Below, piece after piece: positions 27,694 to 36,986 of a stretch of DNA of 64,000 nucleotides. Origin of the DNA: Ureibacillus thermophilus (GTDB lineage Bacteria > Bacillota > Bacilli > Bacillales_A > Planococcaceae); assembly GCF_004331915.1 (NCBI RefSeq), contig NZ_CP036528.1, forward strand, positions 758,567 through 822,566, in the 5' to 3' direction. Below the pieces are notes generated by a model that saw only the letters and a program-made list of their open reading frames with translations, was not told the DNA's origin and made no database searches. A program made the translations under genes and the position numbers. Every line of letters starts with the position of its first letter. Position 1 is the first letter of the stretch.

Positions 27694-28245
27694 ATGGCAA
27701 GGCAGAAAGAGATTTTTATTGCTTTTTTTCGTTCCGGCATTTTAGGATTTGGGGGCGGCCCATCTTCTATTCCTCTCGTAAAAAAAGAAGTGGTGGATAT
27801 ATATAAGATGATGACTGACGAAGAATTTGCAGATGTGTTAGCCATCGGAAATACCTTGCCAGGTCCCATCATAACGAAAATGGCCGGATATATTGGCTAC
27901 CGTGTAGGGGGATGGATTGGATTAATCAATGCGTTATTTGCCACTATTCTTCCAACGGTCATATTAATGATTCTTTTCCTTACGACCCTTAATCAATTCA
28001 AAGGGTTTGATTTTGTGAAAGGCATGACTAATGGAGTAGTTCCTGTTGTAGCTGTCATGCTTGGGGTGCTTACTTGGGATTTCTTGAAAAAATCAAAGAA
28101 CGCTCTTGGTTGGAAAATAGGCAGTATTCTTTTGTTTGCTTCTATTATAGGAATTTTGATCCTTCAACTGCATCCGGGCATAATCATTGGGTCATTGCTC
28201 GCTGTTGCATTGCTTCTTCCAGTGAAGAAGGAGGGCAATGAATGA
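27694..28245 (+). CDS. Chromate transporter, N-terminal-type half (ChrA short chain)
   Basis: 183 residues, about five helices. FRSGILGFGGGPSSIP and the NTLPGPIITKMAGYIGYRVGG segment are the CHR signature. Two short chains of opposite orientation form one chromate/sulfate antiporter in Bacilli (B. subtilis ywrB-ywrA). Behind AAAGGGGGA. The end overlaps the next gene by 4 bp (ATGA), so the two chains are made together. Confidence 0.92.
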   Translation: MARQKEIFIAFFRSGILGFGGGPSSIPLVKKEVVDIYKMMTDEEFADVLAIGNTLPGPIITKMAGYIGYRVGGWIGLINALFATILPTVILMILFLTTLNQFKGFDFVKGMTNGVVPVVAVMLGVLTWDFLKKSKNALGWKIGSILLFASIIGILILQLHPGIIIGSLLAVALLLPVKKEGNE

Positions 28246-28769
28246 TTTACATACAAATTTTTTTAGCCTTTTTCTATCCAGGAATTTTAGGTTACGGTGG
28301 AGGGCCGGCTTCCATCCCATTAATTGAACATGAAGTGGTAGATAAATATGGATGGATGACGACGACTGAGTTCAGTGAAGTGTTGGCTTTAGGAAATGCC
28401 TTGCCTGGACCCATTGCGACAAAAATGGCCGGTTATATCGGCTATGAAGTGGGAGGCATTTTCGGAGCGATTGTGGCCTTGTTGGCAACAGTGGGTCCCT
28501 CTCTATTGGCAATGCTCATTTTACTCAATATTTTGTATCGTTTTCGCCAATCTCCTCGGGTGGAGAGATTGTCTAGTTTCGTATTGCCAGCGATTGCAGT
28601 ATTGCTTGCAGAAATGACCTTTGACTTTGTGAAAACTTCTTATGACATGATAGGATTCATTGCTTCAATCTTGCTCATTATAGGAGCATATGTAGCTCTT
28701 GAAAAATTAAAAATTCATCCTGCTTATGTAGTGATGATAGGTCTTATAATCGGCGGCCTTTTTTTATAA
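28242..28769 (+). CDS. Chromate transporter, second half
   Basis: 175 residues with the same duplicated signature as its partner (FYPGILGYGGGPASIP, NALPGPIATKMAGYIGYEVGG). Clearly a paralogue of the preceding chain; together they would form the heterodimer. GAAGGAGGG precedes the start inside the previous gene. Confidence 0.92.
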   Translation: MIYIQIFLAFFYPGILGYGGGPASIPLIEHEVVDKYGWMTTTEFSEVLALGNALPGPIATKMAGYIGYEVGGIFGAIVALLATVGPSLLAMLILLNILYRFRQSPRVERLSSFVLPAIAVLLAEMTFDFVKTSYDMIGFIASILLIIGAYVALEKLKIHPAYVVMIGLIIGGLFL

Positions 28770-29036
28770 AAATATGGAAAATGATGATGAGATTAGAAGC
28801 ATCCAAATTAGAAAACTTCTATCTTTATCTTTTTTACAGATGAAAATAGTATCATAATTAATAATATGTTGATAAGTTATGTTTGTTTTGAGTAGTAAAA
28901 AAGTTTATAAAAAAATCACCGTAACATTTAAAATAAGTTAAAGGTTGTATATAATAAATATAATAGTTTGGAAAAATATTGGATACTATCGAAGCGAACG
29001 TGTATTTTATAGAATGTGGTGAGATTGGTGAGATAC

Positions 29037-30506
29037 ATGAATCATTTACGATTTAAATTTCTGGTAGGCATGGTCGTTTTATTTATATTAACTTCCGCAC
29101 TAATAGCAATCATTAACTATATACATCTAAAGGAGCAAACAAAAGAGGAAAATGCGTTAATCTTAAATCGCATTGAACAAACGATAATAGATTCTATCGA
29201 AACCTATGAAAAAGCCATTCAACTCCTAGATACCAACACCGCTACGACCATGCAGAAAAATACGGAAAAAATAATAGCTTTATATAAGGAAAATCCAAAT
29301 TTTGATGAATGGGATTTCCAAAAACTATTTCATGAGCTGGGTATGCATATTTATATCATCAACGAAGAAAACGTGATTACCCATAGCAGTTACCAAAAGG
29401 ATATCGGACTTGATTTTCGACAATGTTGTCAGAAACTCGCGTCTATATTAGATGAACGAAGAAAGTCTGGAGAGTTTTACCATGATGCGATGGATATTGA
29501 ACAGCAAACGGGGGATGTAAAAAAATTTAGCTACATGGCAACCCCTGATAAAAAATACATTATCGAATTAAGCTACAACTTAAATGATAATAAAGTTTTC
29601 AATGCCTTTAACTTCTTTCATACCATTGAAGAATTAAAAAGTTTATACCCCTATATTCACGATATAAATGTTTTAAATTTCGGCGGATTAGCTTTAGGAA
29701 CGCCGATTTCAGAAAGACGTTTAACGGATAAAGAACGAGAAGCCTTTGAGAAAACCCTTAAATCCAAAAAAACAGAAGAAATAACAGGGGATTGGAAAGG
29801 CAAACAAGCTACTTTCCGCTACATCTATTACGATTCAATTTTTAATGAAGATCAAACGCAAAATAAAATTGTTGAAATCATCTATGATAAAAAACTTTGG
29901 AGCGCCAATTTGGACGAGTATCGAAAAATGTTTGTCATTCAAATTCTCATCATAATAAGCTTTATTTTAGTGCTTTCGTTTGCTGTTGCACGACCTATGT
30001 ATTTGGCTTATCATGACCGGCTAACAGGCCTTGCTAATCGTTCCGCTTATGAGGATTTATTATCATCAGTGAAAGCGAAAAATGGCATGAAAACAGCCTT
30101 TCTGATGATTGATTTGGATTATTTTAAAGAAGTCAATGATGAACTGGGACATCAAGAAGGGGATATAGTGCTGAAACAAGTGGCTGAAATTATCCGCTCG
30201 GCAATCCCGAAAAATGCATTAGCCTACCGTTATGGAGGAGACGAATTTGTAGTTATTCTAAATTCAATAACGATTGAAGAAACAGAAAAAGTGGCTTGCA
30301 ACATTATTGCCAAAATAAATGATTTTGTTGAACAAAATGAAGATGTGAAAAACCTAGGAGTATCTGCAAGTATCGGCATTTCATTCTGTCCGGATAATGG
30401 AAATAATAAAAATTTGCTCTACGAAAAAGCGGATGTTGCATTGTATGAGGCAAAGAAAAAAGGGAAAGGCCAATATGCCATCTTCCAAAATAATCAATCA
30501 TCATAA
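29037..30506 (+). CDS. Membrane diguanylate cyclase with extracellular sensor
   Basis: About 489 residues. A membrane helix at 8-30, an extracellular region of about 270 residues that is helical at first (possibly a Cache-like sensor), a second helix near 305-325, then a GGDEF domain. The active-site loop YRYGGDEFVVIL is intact. There is no RxxD five residues before it (the residues are PKNA), so product feedback at the I-site is absent. Should make c-di-GMP in answer to an outside signal. ATG 29037 has GGTGAG upstream; a GTG seven codons before is an alternative. Confidence 0.88.
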   Translation: MNHLRFKFLVGMVVLFILTSALIAIINYIHLKEQTKEENALILNRIEQTIIDSIETYEKAIQLLDTNTATTMQKNTEKIIALYKENPNFDEWDFQKLFHELGMHIYIINEENVITHSSYQKDIGLDFRQCCQKLASILDERRKSGEFYHDAMDIEQQTGDVKKFSYMATPDKKYIIELSYNLNDNKVFNAFNFFHTIEELKSLYPYIHDINVLNFGGLALGTPISERRLTDKEREAFEKTLKSKKTEEITGDWKGKQATFRYIYYDSIFNEDQTQNKIVEIIYDKKLWSANLDEYRKMFVIQILIIISFILVLSFAVARPMYLAYHDRLTGLANRSAYEDLLSSVKAKNGMKTAFLMIDLDYFKEVNDELGHQEGDIVLKQVAEIIRSAIPKNALAYRYGGDEFVVILNSITIEETEKVACNIIAKINDFVEQNEDVKNLGVSASIGISFCPDNGNNKNLLYEKADVALYEAKKKGKGQYAIFQNNQSS

Positions 30507-30606
30507 AGCTTGGCGTCTAAATTTGTTGGGCGTCTTTTTTTTATCTACAACATAATTTGAAGTGTATAATTAAATAGATTATTAATTAGAAAGAGGAGCA
30601 ACGATC

Positions 30607-31173
30607 ATGGATTTACGCCATCAAATCGAGCAGTATATTCCTTATAATGCCCAGGAAGAAAAGGACAAAGAACTAATTCTCCGCTATATGGATACATTCG
30701 ACAATTTATTAACCCGCGATAATGAATTTGCACACTTCACAGCTTCTTCCTGGGTAGTGAATAAAGACCGCACAAAAGTATTGATGGTTTACCATAATAT
30801 TTATCAATCTTGGTCTTGGGTTGGAGGACATGCGGATGGAGATGCCGACTTATTAAGAGTAGCCATCAAAGAAGCAAAAGAGGAGACAGGCTTAAAGCAA
30901 GTGACGCCCGTTTTAGACGATATATTTTCCATTGAAATCTTAGGAGTGGCCGCTCATGAAAAAAGAGGAAAACACGTGGCGACCCATGTGCATTTAAATG
31001 CAACTTTTTTGCTGGAAGCGGATGAAGGAGAAATATTGCACATTAAGCCTGATGAAAATAGCGATGTAAAGTGGTTTTTGCTAGATGAAGCAGTGGAAGC
31101 AAGCACGGAGAGGGATTTGCAAGTGGTATATCGCAAATTGAACGAAAAATTGCGTTTATTGCAGAAGAAATAG
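30607..31173 (+). CDS. Nudix hydrolase
   Basis: 188 residues. The Nudix box reads GGHADGDADLLRVAIKEAKE then ETGL; the first Glu of the strict box is Asp and REXXEE is KEAKEE, which is tolerated. N-terminal 50 residues are helical. Hydrolyses a nucleoside diphosphate linked to X; substrate unknown. AGAGGAG eight bases before ATG 30607. Confidence 0.85.
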   Translation: MDLRHQIEQYIPYNAQEEKDKELILRYMDTFDNLLTRDNEFAHFTASSWVVNKDRTKVLMVYHNIYQSWSWVGGHADGDADLLRVAIKEAKEETGLKQVTPVLDDIFSIEILGVAAHEKRGKHVATHVHLNATFLLEADEGEILHIKPDENSDVKWFLLDEAVEASTERDLQVVYRKLNEKLRLLQKK

Positions 31174-31208
31174 TTCGTTTTATAGAAAATGTTATGCTAT
31201 AAAAAATA

Positions 31209-31243
31209 AAAAGAACCGCACAATGAAATGCAGTTCTTTTTTA
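31209..31243 (-). terminator. Terminator of tRNA-Ala (works in both directions)
   Basis: AAAAGAAC(C/T)GC arms around ATTTCATTGT with U runs on both sides, directly after the tRNA 3' end. Confidence 0.85.
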
Positions 31244-31316
31244 TGGAGCATACCGGGCTCGAACCGGTGACCTCTACACTGCCAGCGTAGCGCTCTCCCA
31301 GCTGAGCTAATGCCCC
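31244..31316 (-). tRNA. tRNA-Ala (GGC anticodon)
   Basis: 73 nt. The acceptor GGGGCAT pairs with ATGCTCC (one G-U), D arm GCTCAGCTGGGAGAGC, anticodon loop CTGGCAG with anticodon GGC in a CTACG/TGTAG stem, T arm CCGGTTCGAGCCCGG, discriminator A. The 3' CCA is not encoded. Confidence 0.96.
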
Positions 31317-31327
31317 ATCTACATAGT

Positions 31328-31355
31328 ATTATAAGGATTTTTTTGAATTTTTCAA
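31328..31355 (-). promoter_or_regulatory. SigA-type promoter of tRNA-Ala
   Basis: Minus strand TTGAAA (31355-31350), 16-bp spacer, TATAAT (31333-31328), about 11 bp before the tRNA. Confidence 0.75.
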
Positions 31356-31576
31356 TAGGATCTAAATGCTAAAATCAATTATTTCTGTATAATGATAATT
31401 TTTTTCTATTATATTCATAAAAATCTTTTATTAGACGAATGTACCATTCCTCCTTACAATTAAAATTAAGGGATTTGTTCATAAAATGTTCAAAATCCAG
31501 AAAAAAATGATTTTTCTGTTTACGAATTTATAAAGGAAATACTAAAAAATTACTATATATACGAGGTGACTTGTTG

Positions 31577-33097
31577 ATGGAAAAAGACTTAAGCCAATTT
31601 ATAAGAAACAAAGCATTTTTAGACAAAATCGTTTCTGCTGAGGAAGCAGCATCTTGGATCAAAGATGGCATGAACCTTGGTATGAGCGGATTTACTTTAT
31701 TTGGTGAACCCAAAGTGTTCCCGAAAGCACTTTCAGAGCGCGGCAAAAAAGAAAAATTCAAAGTGAATGTGTATACAGGTGCTTCTTTAGGTCCAGCTGC
31801 TGACCAAGCAATGGCTGAGGCTGATATTGTGAACTTGCGTGTTCCATATCAAGCAAACCCTGTAATGCGTAAGAAAATCAATTCCGGCGAAATGTATTAT
31901 ATTGACCAGCATTTATCTCATACAGCGGAAGAAGTAAGAAAAGGCACTTTAGGAAAAATCGACTATGCAATTATTGAAGCAGCAGCGATTACAGAAGATG
32001 GGCTTATTATTCCAACAGGTTCTGTAGGTAACTCGCCAATTTTCGTTGAAAAAGCTGAAAACGTTATCATTGAAGTAAACATTTCTGCTCCTAGAGCATA
32101 TGAAGGTTTACATGACATTTTTATCCAGAAAGAACAAGGTGAACGCAAAGACATTCCACTTTACAAAGTTGATGACCGAATCGGCGAAATTGGAATTCGC
32201 GTAAATCCAGAAAAAGTAAGAGGCGTTATTATTTCTGAAGAGCCGGACATTCCTTCGCCTCTATTGGAACCAAATGAAGAAACACAAGCAATTGCAGACC
32301 ACTTGATTGACTTCTTAAATAAAGAAGTGGAAGAAGGAAGATTGCCAATTTCATTAGCTCCACTACAATCAGGTGTAGGTTCTGTAGCTAACGCAGTTCT
32401 TAAAAATATGAAAGACGCACAATTTAGAGATGTAGTTGTGCACTCTGAGGTATTGCAAGATGGTATCTTCGACTTAATCGATGCAGGTATCGTGAAATTC
32501 GCTTCAGGTACTGCGTTCTCATTATCTAAAAAACGTGTTGATTCCTTAGCAGAAGACTTAGAAAAATATAAAGGTAAAATTATGTTCAGACCACAAGAAA
32601 TTTCGAACAATCCAGAAGTAATCCGTCGATTAGGTGTTATCTCATTCAACACTGCTTTGGAAGTGGACATTTATGGTAACGTAAACTCTACTCATGTGAG
32701 CGGTACACATATTATGAACGGTATCGGCGGTTCTGGAGACTTTGCGCGTAATGCAAGAATTACAATTTTCGTAACGCCTTCTTTAGCAAAAGGCGGAGCA
32801 ATTTCAGCAATTGTTCCATTCGTTTCTCATGTTGACCATACAGAACATGATGTAGACGTAATTATCACTGAACAAGGTTATGCAGATCTTCGCGGACTTC
32901 CTCCAGTGAAGAGAGCAGAAAAAATCATTGAAATTGCTCACCCAACATACAGACCTCAATTGCGTGCATACTTTGAAGAAGCGAAAGAAAAAGTGGGTGG
33001 TCAAACACCTCATATCTTAGAAAAAGCCTTCTCCTTCCATCAACATTACAAAGAAAAAGGTACAATGTTGTTTGAACAACCAGAAGAAGTAAAATAA
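31577..33097 (+). CDS. Acetyl-CoA hydrolase / succinate:acetate CoA-transferase family (Cat1-like)
   Basis: 506 residues. Class I CoA-transferase with the catalytic Glu in NTALEVDIYGNVNSTH and the CoA loop GIGGSGDFARNA. GAVGNSP-like segment GSVGNSPIFVEKA lies near 155. These enzymes exchange CoA between succinyl-CoA and acetate or hydrolyse acetyl-CoA. ATG 31577 has GAGGTG nine bases upstream; two TTG codons before it are less likely. Codon use is biased toward common codons, suggesting strong expression. Followed by a terminator. Confidence 0.9.
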   Translation: MEKDLSQFIRNKAFLDKIVSAEEAASWIKDGMNLGMSGFTLFGEPKVFPKALSERGKKEKFKVNVYTGASLGPAADQAMAEADIVNLRVPYQANPVMRKKINSGEMYYIDQHLSHTAEEVRKGTLGKIDYAIIEAAAITEDGLIIPTGSVGNSPIFVEKAENVIIEVNISAPRAYEGLHDIFIQKEQGERKDIPLYKVDDRIGEIGIRVNPEKVRGVIISEEPDIPSPLLEPNEETQAIADHLIDFLNKEVEEGRLPISLAPLQSGVGSVANAVLKNMKDAQFRDVVVHSEVLQDGIFDLIDAGIVKFASGTAFSLSKKRVDSLAEDLEKYKGKIMFRPQEISNNPEVIRRLGVISFNTALEVDIYGNVNSTHVSGTHIMNGIGGSGDFARNARITIFVTPSLAKGGAISAIVPFVSHVDHTEHDVDVIITEQGYADLRGLPPVKRAEKIIEIAHPTYRPQLRAYFEEAKEKVGGQTPHILEKAFSFHQHYKEKGTMLFEQPEEVK

Positions 33098-33107
33098 TGT
33101 AATAAAT

Positions 33108-33144
33108 TGGGGTTACGTGTCGCAACACGTAACCCCTCTTTTTA
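33108..33144 (+). terminator. Terminator after the CoA-transferase gene
   Basis: GGGGTTACGTGT / ACACGTAACCCC stem, then TCTTTTTAT. The following 300 bases to 33447 are very AT-rich and hold only the promoter area of the HD-GYP gene. Confidence 0.93.
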
Positions 33145-33447
33145 TATTTTTATTAAAGTTTTGTGCTGAATTTGAAGTGAATGATTCAAATTTTTAGTTT
33201 TTAACGATTACATACTGGTTGGAAAGTTTAAAGCATATGTTTTAATATTGAAACTCAAAATTGTTATAATTATAATATGTTACTAATCATACCAAAAAAC
33301 TTGAATATGAAATTTATAAATTTCACTATTCAGCCATAAAAATATGAACAAAGAGCAAACGATATGTAAATGTTGGAAGTCCTTATTGACGATGATATAT
33401 TTTTTTTATTAATGTTTTAGTGAATATGAATATTGAGGCGAAATTTT

Positions 33448-34038
33448 ATGAACCAAGAATTATACTTTTCCTTTTGCAAACTGATGGATGAGTTAGGTAG
33501 AAAAGACCATATTACATTTAATCACTCTAGCAGAGTAGCAAAAATCGCCATGTTTTTTGCTAAAGAATTAGGTTTGTCAAAAAAAGAAAGACAAATGTTA
33601 GAAGTCGGAGCATTGCTTCATGATATTGGAAAAATTAAAATTGATGGGGCTATTTTGAAAAAAAGCGGAAAATTAACAAAAGAAGAATTTGATGAGGTTA
33701 AAAAACATCCTTTATATGGATTTGAGATTCTAGAAAATTGGGGTATATCCAAAGTAATCTCCCAGCTTGCTTTATATCATCATGAACGTTGGGATGGAAA
33801 TGGTTATCCATACGGTTTAGCAGGGGAAGAAATTCCTTTCCTTTCAAGGCTATTAAGTTTAGCTGATACTTTAGAAGCTATGACAGGAATACGCCCATAT
33901 CGCAAACCTTTCACCTGGAAGGAAGCGTATATCGAAATTGATAATAACGCTGGAACCCAATTCGACCCGCAATTAGTGAAAGAGTTTTTAAAGTGTATGG
34001 AAAAGAAAGAGTTGTTGTCGATTATACCGAGCCTCTAA
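33448..34038 (+). CDS. HD-GYP domain phosphodiesterase
   Basis: 196 residues, a bare HD-GYP domain. LLHDIGKIKID holds the metal-binding HD, KKHPLYG the next His, and HHERWDGNGYP the diagnostic GYP loop. HD-GYP proteins break c-di-GMP to pGpG/GMP. No sensor domain is attached. ATG 33448 with GAGGCG upstream. It lies between the two GGDEF proteins of this window. Confidence 0.9.
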   Translation: MNQELYFSFCKLMDELGRKDHITFNHSSRVAKIAMFFAKELGLSKKERQMLEVGALLHDIGKIKIDGAILKKSGKLTKEEFDEVKKHPLYGFEILENWGISKVISQLALYHHERWDGNGYPYGLAGEEIPFLSRLLSLADTLEAMTGIRPYRKPFTWKEAYIEIDNNAGTQFDPQLVKEFLKCMEKKELLSIIPSL

Positions 34039-34101
34039 ATTAATAAAAACGGAATTCCCGTTTCACTAAAACCTGCTATTTCAATAAGATAAATATAAAA
34101 C

Positions 34102-34182
34102 AACCACTTTTGCTTTGGAACTTTGTGAAGTGATGAGTATTCCACAATGAGGTGTACAAAGTGCAAAAGTGGTTTTAATTTT
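34102..34182 (+). terminator. Long-stem hairpin, probable terminator of the HD-GYP gene
   Basis: AACCACTTTTGC (34102) and GCAAAAGTGGTT (34162) form a perfect 12-bp outer stem; ACTTTGT/ACAAAGT extends it inside. TTAATTTTTT follows. Confidence 0.7.
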
Positions 34183-34239
34183 TTGGAGGAGAATGAAAAG
34201 ATTTTGGATCTATGGATTATAAATTCGGTTAGTATTGAA

Positions 34240-34287
34240 AAATATATCGGCGAATGATATATTTATATCAACAGACGATATATCGGA
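34240..34287 (+). promoter_or_regulatory. Probable PadR operator
   Basis: AAATATATC (34240) and GATATATTT (34256) are perfect inverted 9-mers with a 7-base gap; a further GATATATCG lies at 34278. PadR proteins bind such ATAT palindromes in their own promoters. Confidence 0.65.
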
Positions 34288-34306
34288 AGGCGATAGGTGG
34301 TAATAA

Positions 34307-34624
34307 ATGAATGAAAAAACGCCGTTGACTGAAGGAGTTTATTATATTTTGCTCGCATTGTACGAACCAAGGCATGGATATGGAATTATGCAATATGTAT
34401 CTGAATTGAGCAAGGGGAGAGTGGAACTGGGTCCTGGCACAGTTTACGGAGCTATTAAGTCGCTTTTGAAACGAAAATGGATAGTTCCTATTGATGAGGA
34501 AGGAAGGAAAAAGGAGTACGTAATAACAGATGAAGGAAAACGAGTTGTGGAGGCGGAAATCAAGCGGCTGGAAGAATTGTATCATAATGGGCAACTGATC
34601 ACCAAAGGGGGAAAATCAGTATGA
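34307..34624 (+). CDS. PadR-family transcription regulator
   Basis: 105 residues, a short PadR protein: winged helix with YYILLALYEPRHGYGIMQYV and the wing GTVYGAIKSLLKRKWI, then a dimer helix. It overlaps the next gene by 4 bp. PadR and DUF2812 genes are a common pair, and the regulator probably represses both through the ATAT palindromes upstream. Confidence 0.9.
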   Translation: MNEKTPLTEGVYYILLALYEPRHGYGIMQYVSELSKGRVELGPGTVYGAIKSLLKRKWIVPIDEEGRKKEYVITDEGKRVVEAEIKRLEELYHNGQLITKGGKSV

Positions 34625-35151
34625 GAAAAGTAAAATATCGCATATTTCTGGACTATGACAAAGAAGAAAAATGGGTGAATGACATGGCGAAGGAAGGATG
34701 GCATCTAGAGAAGTTTTCAGTGGGTCGTTTTGTATTTGTGAAAGGGGAGCCTGGTGCATTCATATACCGTAATGAGTATTTGGGAAACTTATCGGAAGAG
34801 GAAAAAGTAGAATATTTCGCGCTACTCCAAGACAGCGGTGCTACAATTGTACATGAATCCTTTAACTGGATATATGTAAAAAAACCTGTGAATGAAGGTC
34901 CGTTTGAACTGTACACAGATGCAAGCTCAAAGATTGACTATTATAATCGTCTCTTAAATAGTTTACTCATTGTGTTGATCGTGAACATTGCGGGTGCAAC
35001 CATTAATTTTTCGATAATGGGCTTGTCAAACAAGGGAGTTTTTAATTTAGGTGCAGGAATTTTGCATCTATTGGTGGCAGCACTGATATGCATCCCGATG
35101 GTGAAAATAGATAAGAATAAAAAGAAATTAAAAGAACAGTTATTTGAGTGA
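34621..35151 (+). CDS. DUF2812 membrane protein
   Basis: 176 residues. The N-terminal part carries the DUF2812 pattern (DYDKEEKWVNDMAKEGWHLE, then YRNEYLGNLS), and two membrane helices follow near 118-140 and 145-165. Function unknown; paired with PadR here and in many Bacillota, where the pair may answer to membrane-active compounds (inference). Shorter than some relatives, which have longer C-terminal membrane parts. Confidence 0.88.
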   Translation: MRKVKYRIFLDYDKEEKWVNDMAKEGWHLEKFSVGRFVFVKGEPGAFIYRNEYLGNLSEEEKVEYFALLQDSGATIVHESFNWIYVKKPVNEGPFELYTDASSKIDYYNRLLNSLLIVLIVNIAGATINFSIMGLSNKGVFNLGAGILHLLVAALICIPMVKIDKNKKKLKEQLFE

Positions 35152-35162
35152 TTGCTTGTGCG

Positions 35163-35196
35163 TGCCTCTTCCACAGTAGGAAGGGTTCTTTTTTTA
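35163..35196 (+). terminator. Terminator after PadR-DUF2812
   Basis: CCTCTTCC / GGAAGGG stem with a 6-base loop, then TTCTTTTTTT. Confidence 0.75.
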
Positions 35197-35397
35197 TGCT
35201 GAGAGGATAGGCTGAAGCAGATAAAATACTTTCTTTGCTTTAATCGATATAAAATAGGAAAAATCTTTTTCGATTAAGAGTGACTTATTCATGTAGCTTG
35301 TGTGAAAAGCGTGATTGGATGTTTGAGAAGTTTCAGTGGAAATTAAGATAATAAAGATAGTGAAACAAGGTAACCACGTCAGAACAGGAGCAAGAAA

Positions 35398-35844
35398 ATG
35401 GAGTACTATAAATTTTTAAGACAATACGTTGGAACAAAACCTTTAATTTTGCCGGGCTCGGTGGTCATCATCGGCAATGGCAAGGGAGAAGTGCTGTTGC
35501 AAAAACGCCCGGAAGGCAGATGGGGGCTACCAGGAGGCTTGATGGAGCTCGGGGAAAGCTTTGAAGAAGTAGCGGAACGGGAAGTGCGGGAAGAAATTGG
35601 CCTCGAGATCCGAAATTTGCAACTCCTGCAAGTCTTTTCAGGAAAAGAATTTTACACTAAAACCCCAAACGGCGACGAATTTTACAGCGTCACTGCTGTC
35701 TTTTACACCGAGGAATATGAAGGAACCCTTCAATTCCAACCATCCGAAACCCTCGAAGTCCGCTTTTTCCCTATGGATCATCTGCCGGAGAATATGGTGG
35801 GGAGTCATGGGAGGTTTGTGGGAGTGTTGAAATGTTTAAAGTAA
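35398..35844 (+). CDS. Nudix hydrolase (MutT-like)
   Basis: 148 residues. A canonical Nudix box: GGLMELGESFEEVAEREVRE then EIGL. The N-terminal PGSVVIIGNGKGEVLLQKRP is typical of the ADP-ribose pyrophosphatase/NUDIX branch of Bacilli. GC content looks higher than that of the neighbouring restriction genes. CAGGAGC precedes the ATG. Confidence 0.9.
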   Translation: MEYYKFLRQYVGTKPLILPGSVVIIGNGKGEVLLQKRPEGRWGLPGGLMELGESFEEVAEREVREEIGLEIRNLQLLQVFSGKEFYTKTPNGDEFYSVTAVFYTEEYEGTLQFQPSETLEVRFFPMDHLPENMVGSHGRFVGVLKCLK

Positions 35845-35875
35845 TGTGTGTTATGAAATAAAATTGAATATTTGT

Positions 35876-35909
35876 TAAAGGAACGTCAAAATAGGCGTTC
35901 TTTTTTGTT
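35876..35909 (+). terminator. Terminator after Nudix gene
   Basis: GAACG / CGTTC stem with a 10-base loop and T6. Confidence 0.75.
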
Positions 35910-36040
35910 ATGCAGTATTTCTATCAAGGCTACTTAAAATAATTTAGAAAATAATAGAAAGTCAAAAAGGTAGGATTATCGTCAATTTCAATTGACCTTT
36001 ACTCACTCTAGCATCCAATAGTATAATTTATTGATATTGG

Positions 36041-36068
36041 GTTAGTATTTCGGTATTTAGATACTAAC
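36041..36068 (+). promoter_or_regulatory. Inverted repeat before the restriction-modification genes
   Basis: GTTAGTAT (36041) and ATACTAAC (36061) are perfect 8-bp arms. It lies between a TATAAT box (36022-36027) and the ribosome site of the methylase. It may be an operator or an RNA hairpin that limits methylase expression. Confidence 0.5.
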
Positions 36069-36086
36069 TTTGAGGAGCTGAAATTG

Positions 36087-36986
36087 ATGGACAATGTACA
36101 ACCCTTTTTAAAATGGGCTGGTGGAAAACGACAATTACTACCTGAAATCAGAAAATACTACCCAGAAAAATATAATACCTATTATGAGCCTTTTGTTGGT
36201 GCTGGTGCTGTATTGTTTGATTTGAAACCGACAAATGCAGTTATTAATGATACGAATGAAGAATTGATAAATGTATATAAAGTAATTAAGGATAGAGAAA
36301 AGCTAGAATTATTAATAAATGACTTGAATGCACATAAAAATGATCCTGATTACTACTATTACATTAGGAATTTAGATAGAGAAGAAGCTTATAAGAATCT
36401 TCAAGATTATAAAAAAGCAAGCCGGTTTATTTATTTGAATAAAACTTGTTTTAATGGATTATATCGAGTGAACAGTAAAGGACAATTCAATGTTCCTTTT
36501 GGAAAATATAAAAATCCAGACTATGTAAATGAAGCTGTTTTGAGATCTGTTCATGATTTTTTAAATAACAATACCATAGAAATTTTAAATCAAGATTTTG
36601 AAGCGGCTGTAGAAAACGCATCATATGGTGACTTTGTTTACTTTGATCCACCATATCATCCGATTTCTAAAACTTCTTCGTTTACCTCTTATACTGATAA
36701 CGGTTTTAGTGAAAGTGACCAAAAAAGATTAAGAGATACTTTTAATAGACTTTATGATAAAGGTTGTTATGTTTTACTAAGTAATTCTAATACAGAATTT
36801 ATTCATGATATTTACTCTGAAATTAAAGGAATTCAAATAATAAAAGTTGGTGCAAATAGAAGTATAAATTCAAAAGCAGATAAAAGAGGGAAAATAGAGG
36901 AGGTTCTGATTATAGGAGATGGGAGAAAAAAAGACAAAGAACGACAAAGCTTGGGAGGAGTTATTCCAAAAATACAATATACTTAA
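36087..36986 (+). CDS. Type II DNA adenine methylase 1 (Dam/DpnII-like, D12 class)
   Basis: 299 residues. PFLKWAGGKRQLL is the SAM motif (FxGxG-type N-terminal signature of the D12 class) and VYFDPPYHPISKTSSFTSYT holds the catalytic DPPY. This is N6-adenine methylation of the Dam/M.DpnII kind. Sequence specificity is not provable; GATC is typical of the nearest group. GAGGAG precedes ATG 36087. The last 68 bp overlap the restriction enzyme gene in another frame, a tight coupling that ensures methylase comes first. Confidence 0.9.
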   Translation: MDNVQPFLKWAGGKRQLLPEIRKYYPEKYNTYYEPFVGAGAVLFDLKPTNAVINDTNEELINVYKVIKDREKLELLINDLNAHKNDPDYYYYIRNLDREEAYKNLQDYKKASRFIYLNKTCFNGLYRVNSKGQFNVPFGKYKNPDYVNEAVLRSVHDFLNNNTIEILNQDFEAAVENASYGDFVYFDPPYHPISKTSSFTSYTDNGFSESDQKRLRDTFNRLYDKGCYVLLSNSNTEFIHDIYSEIKGIQIIKVGANRSINSKADKRGKIEEVLIIGDGRKKDKERQSLGGVIPKIQYT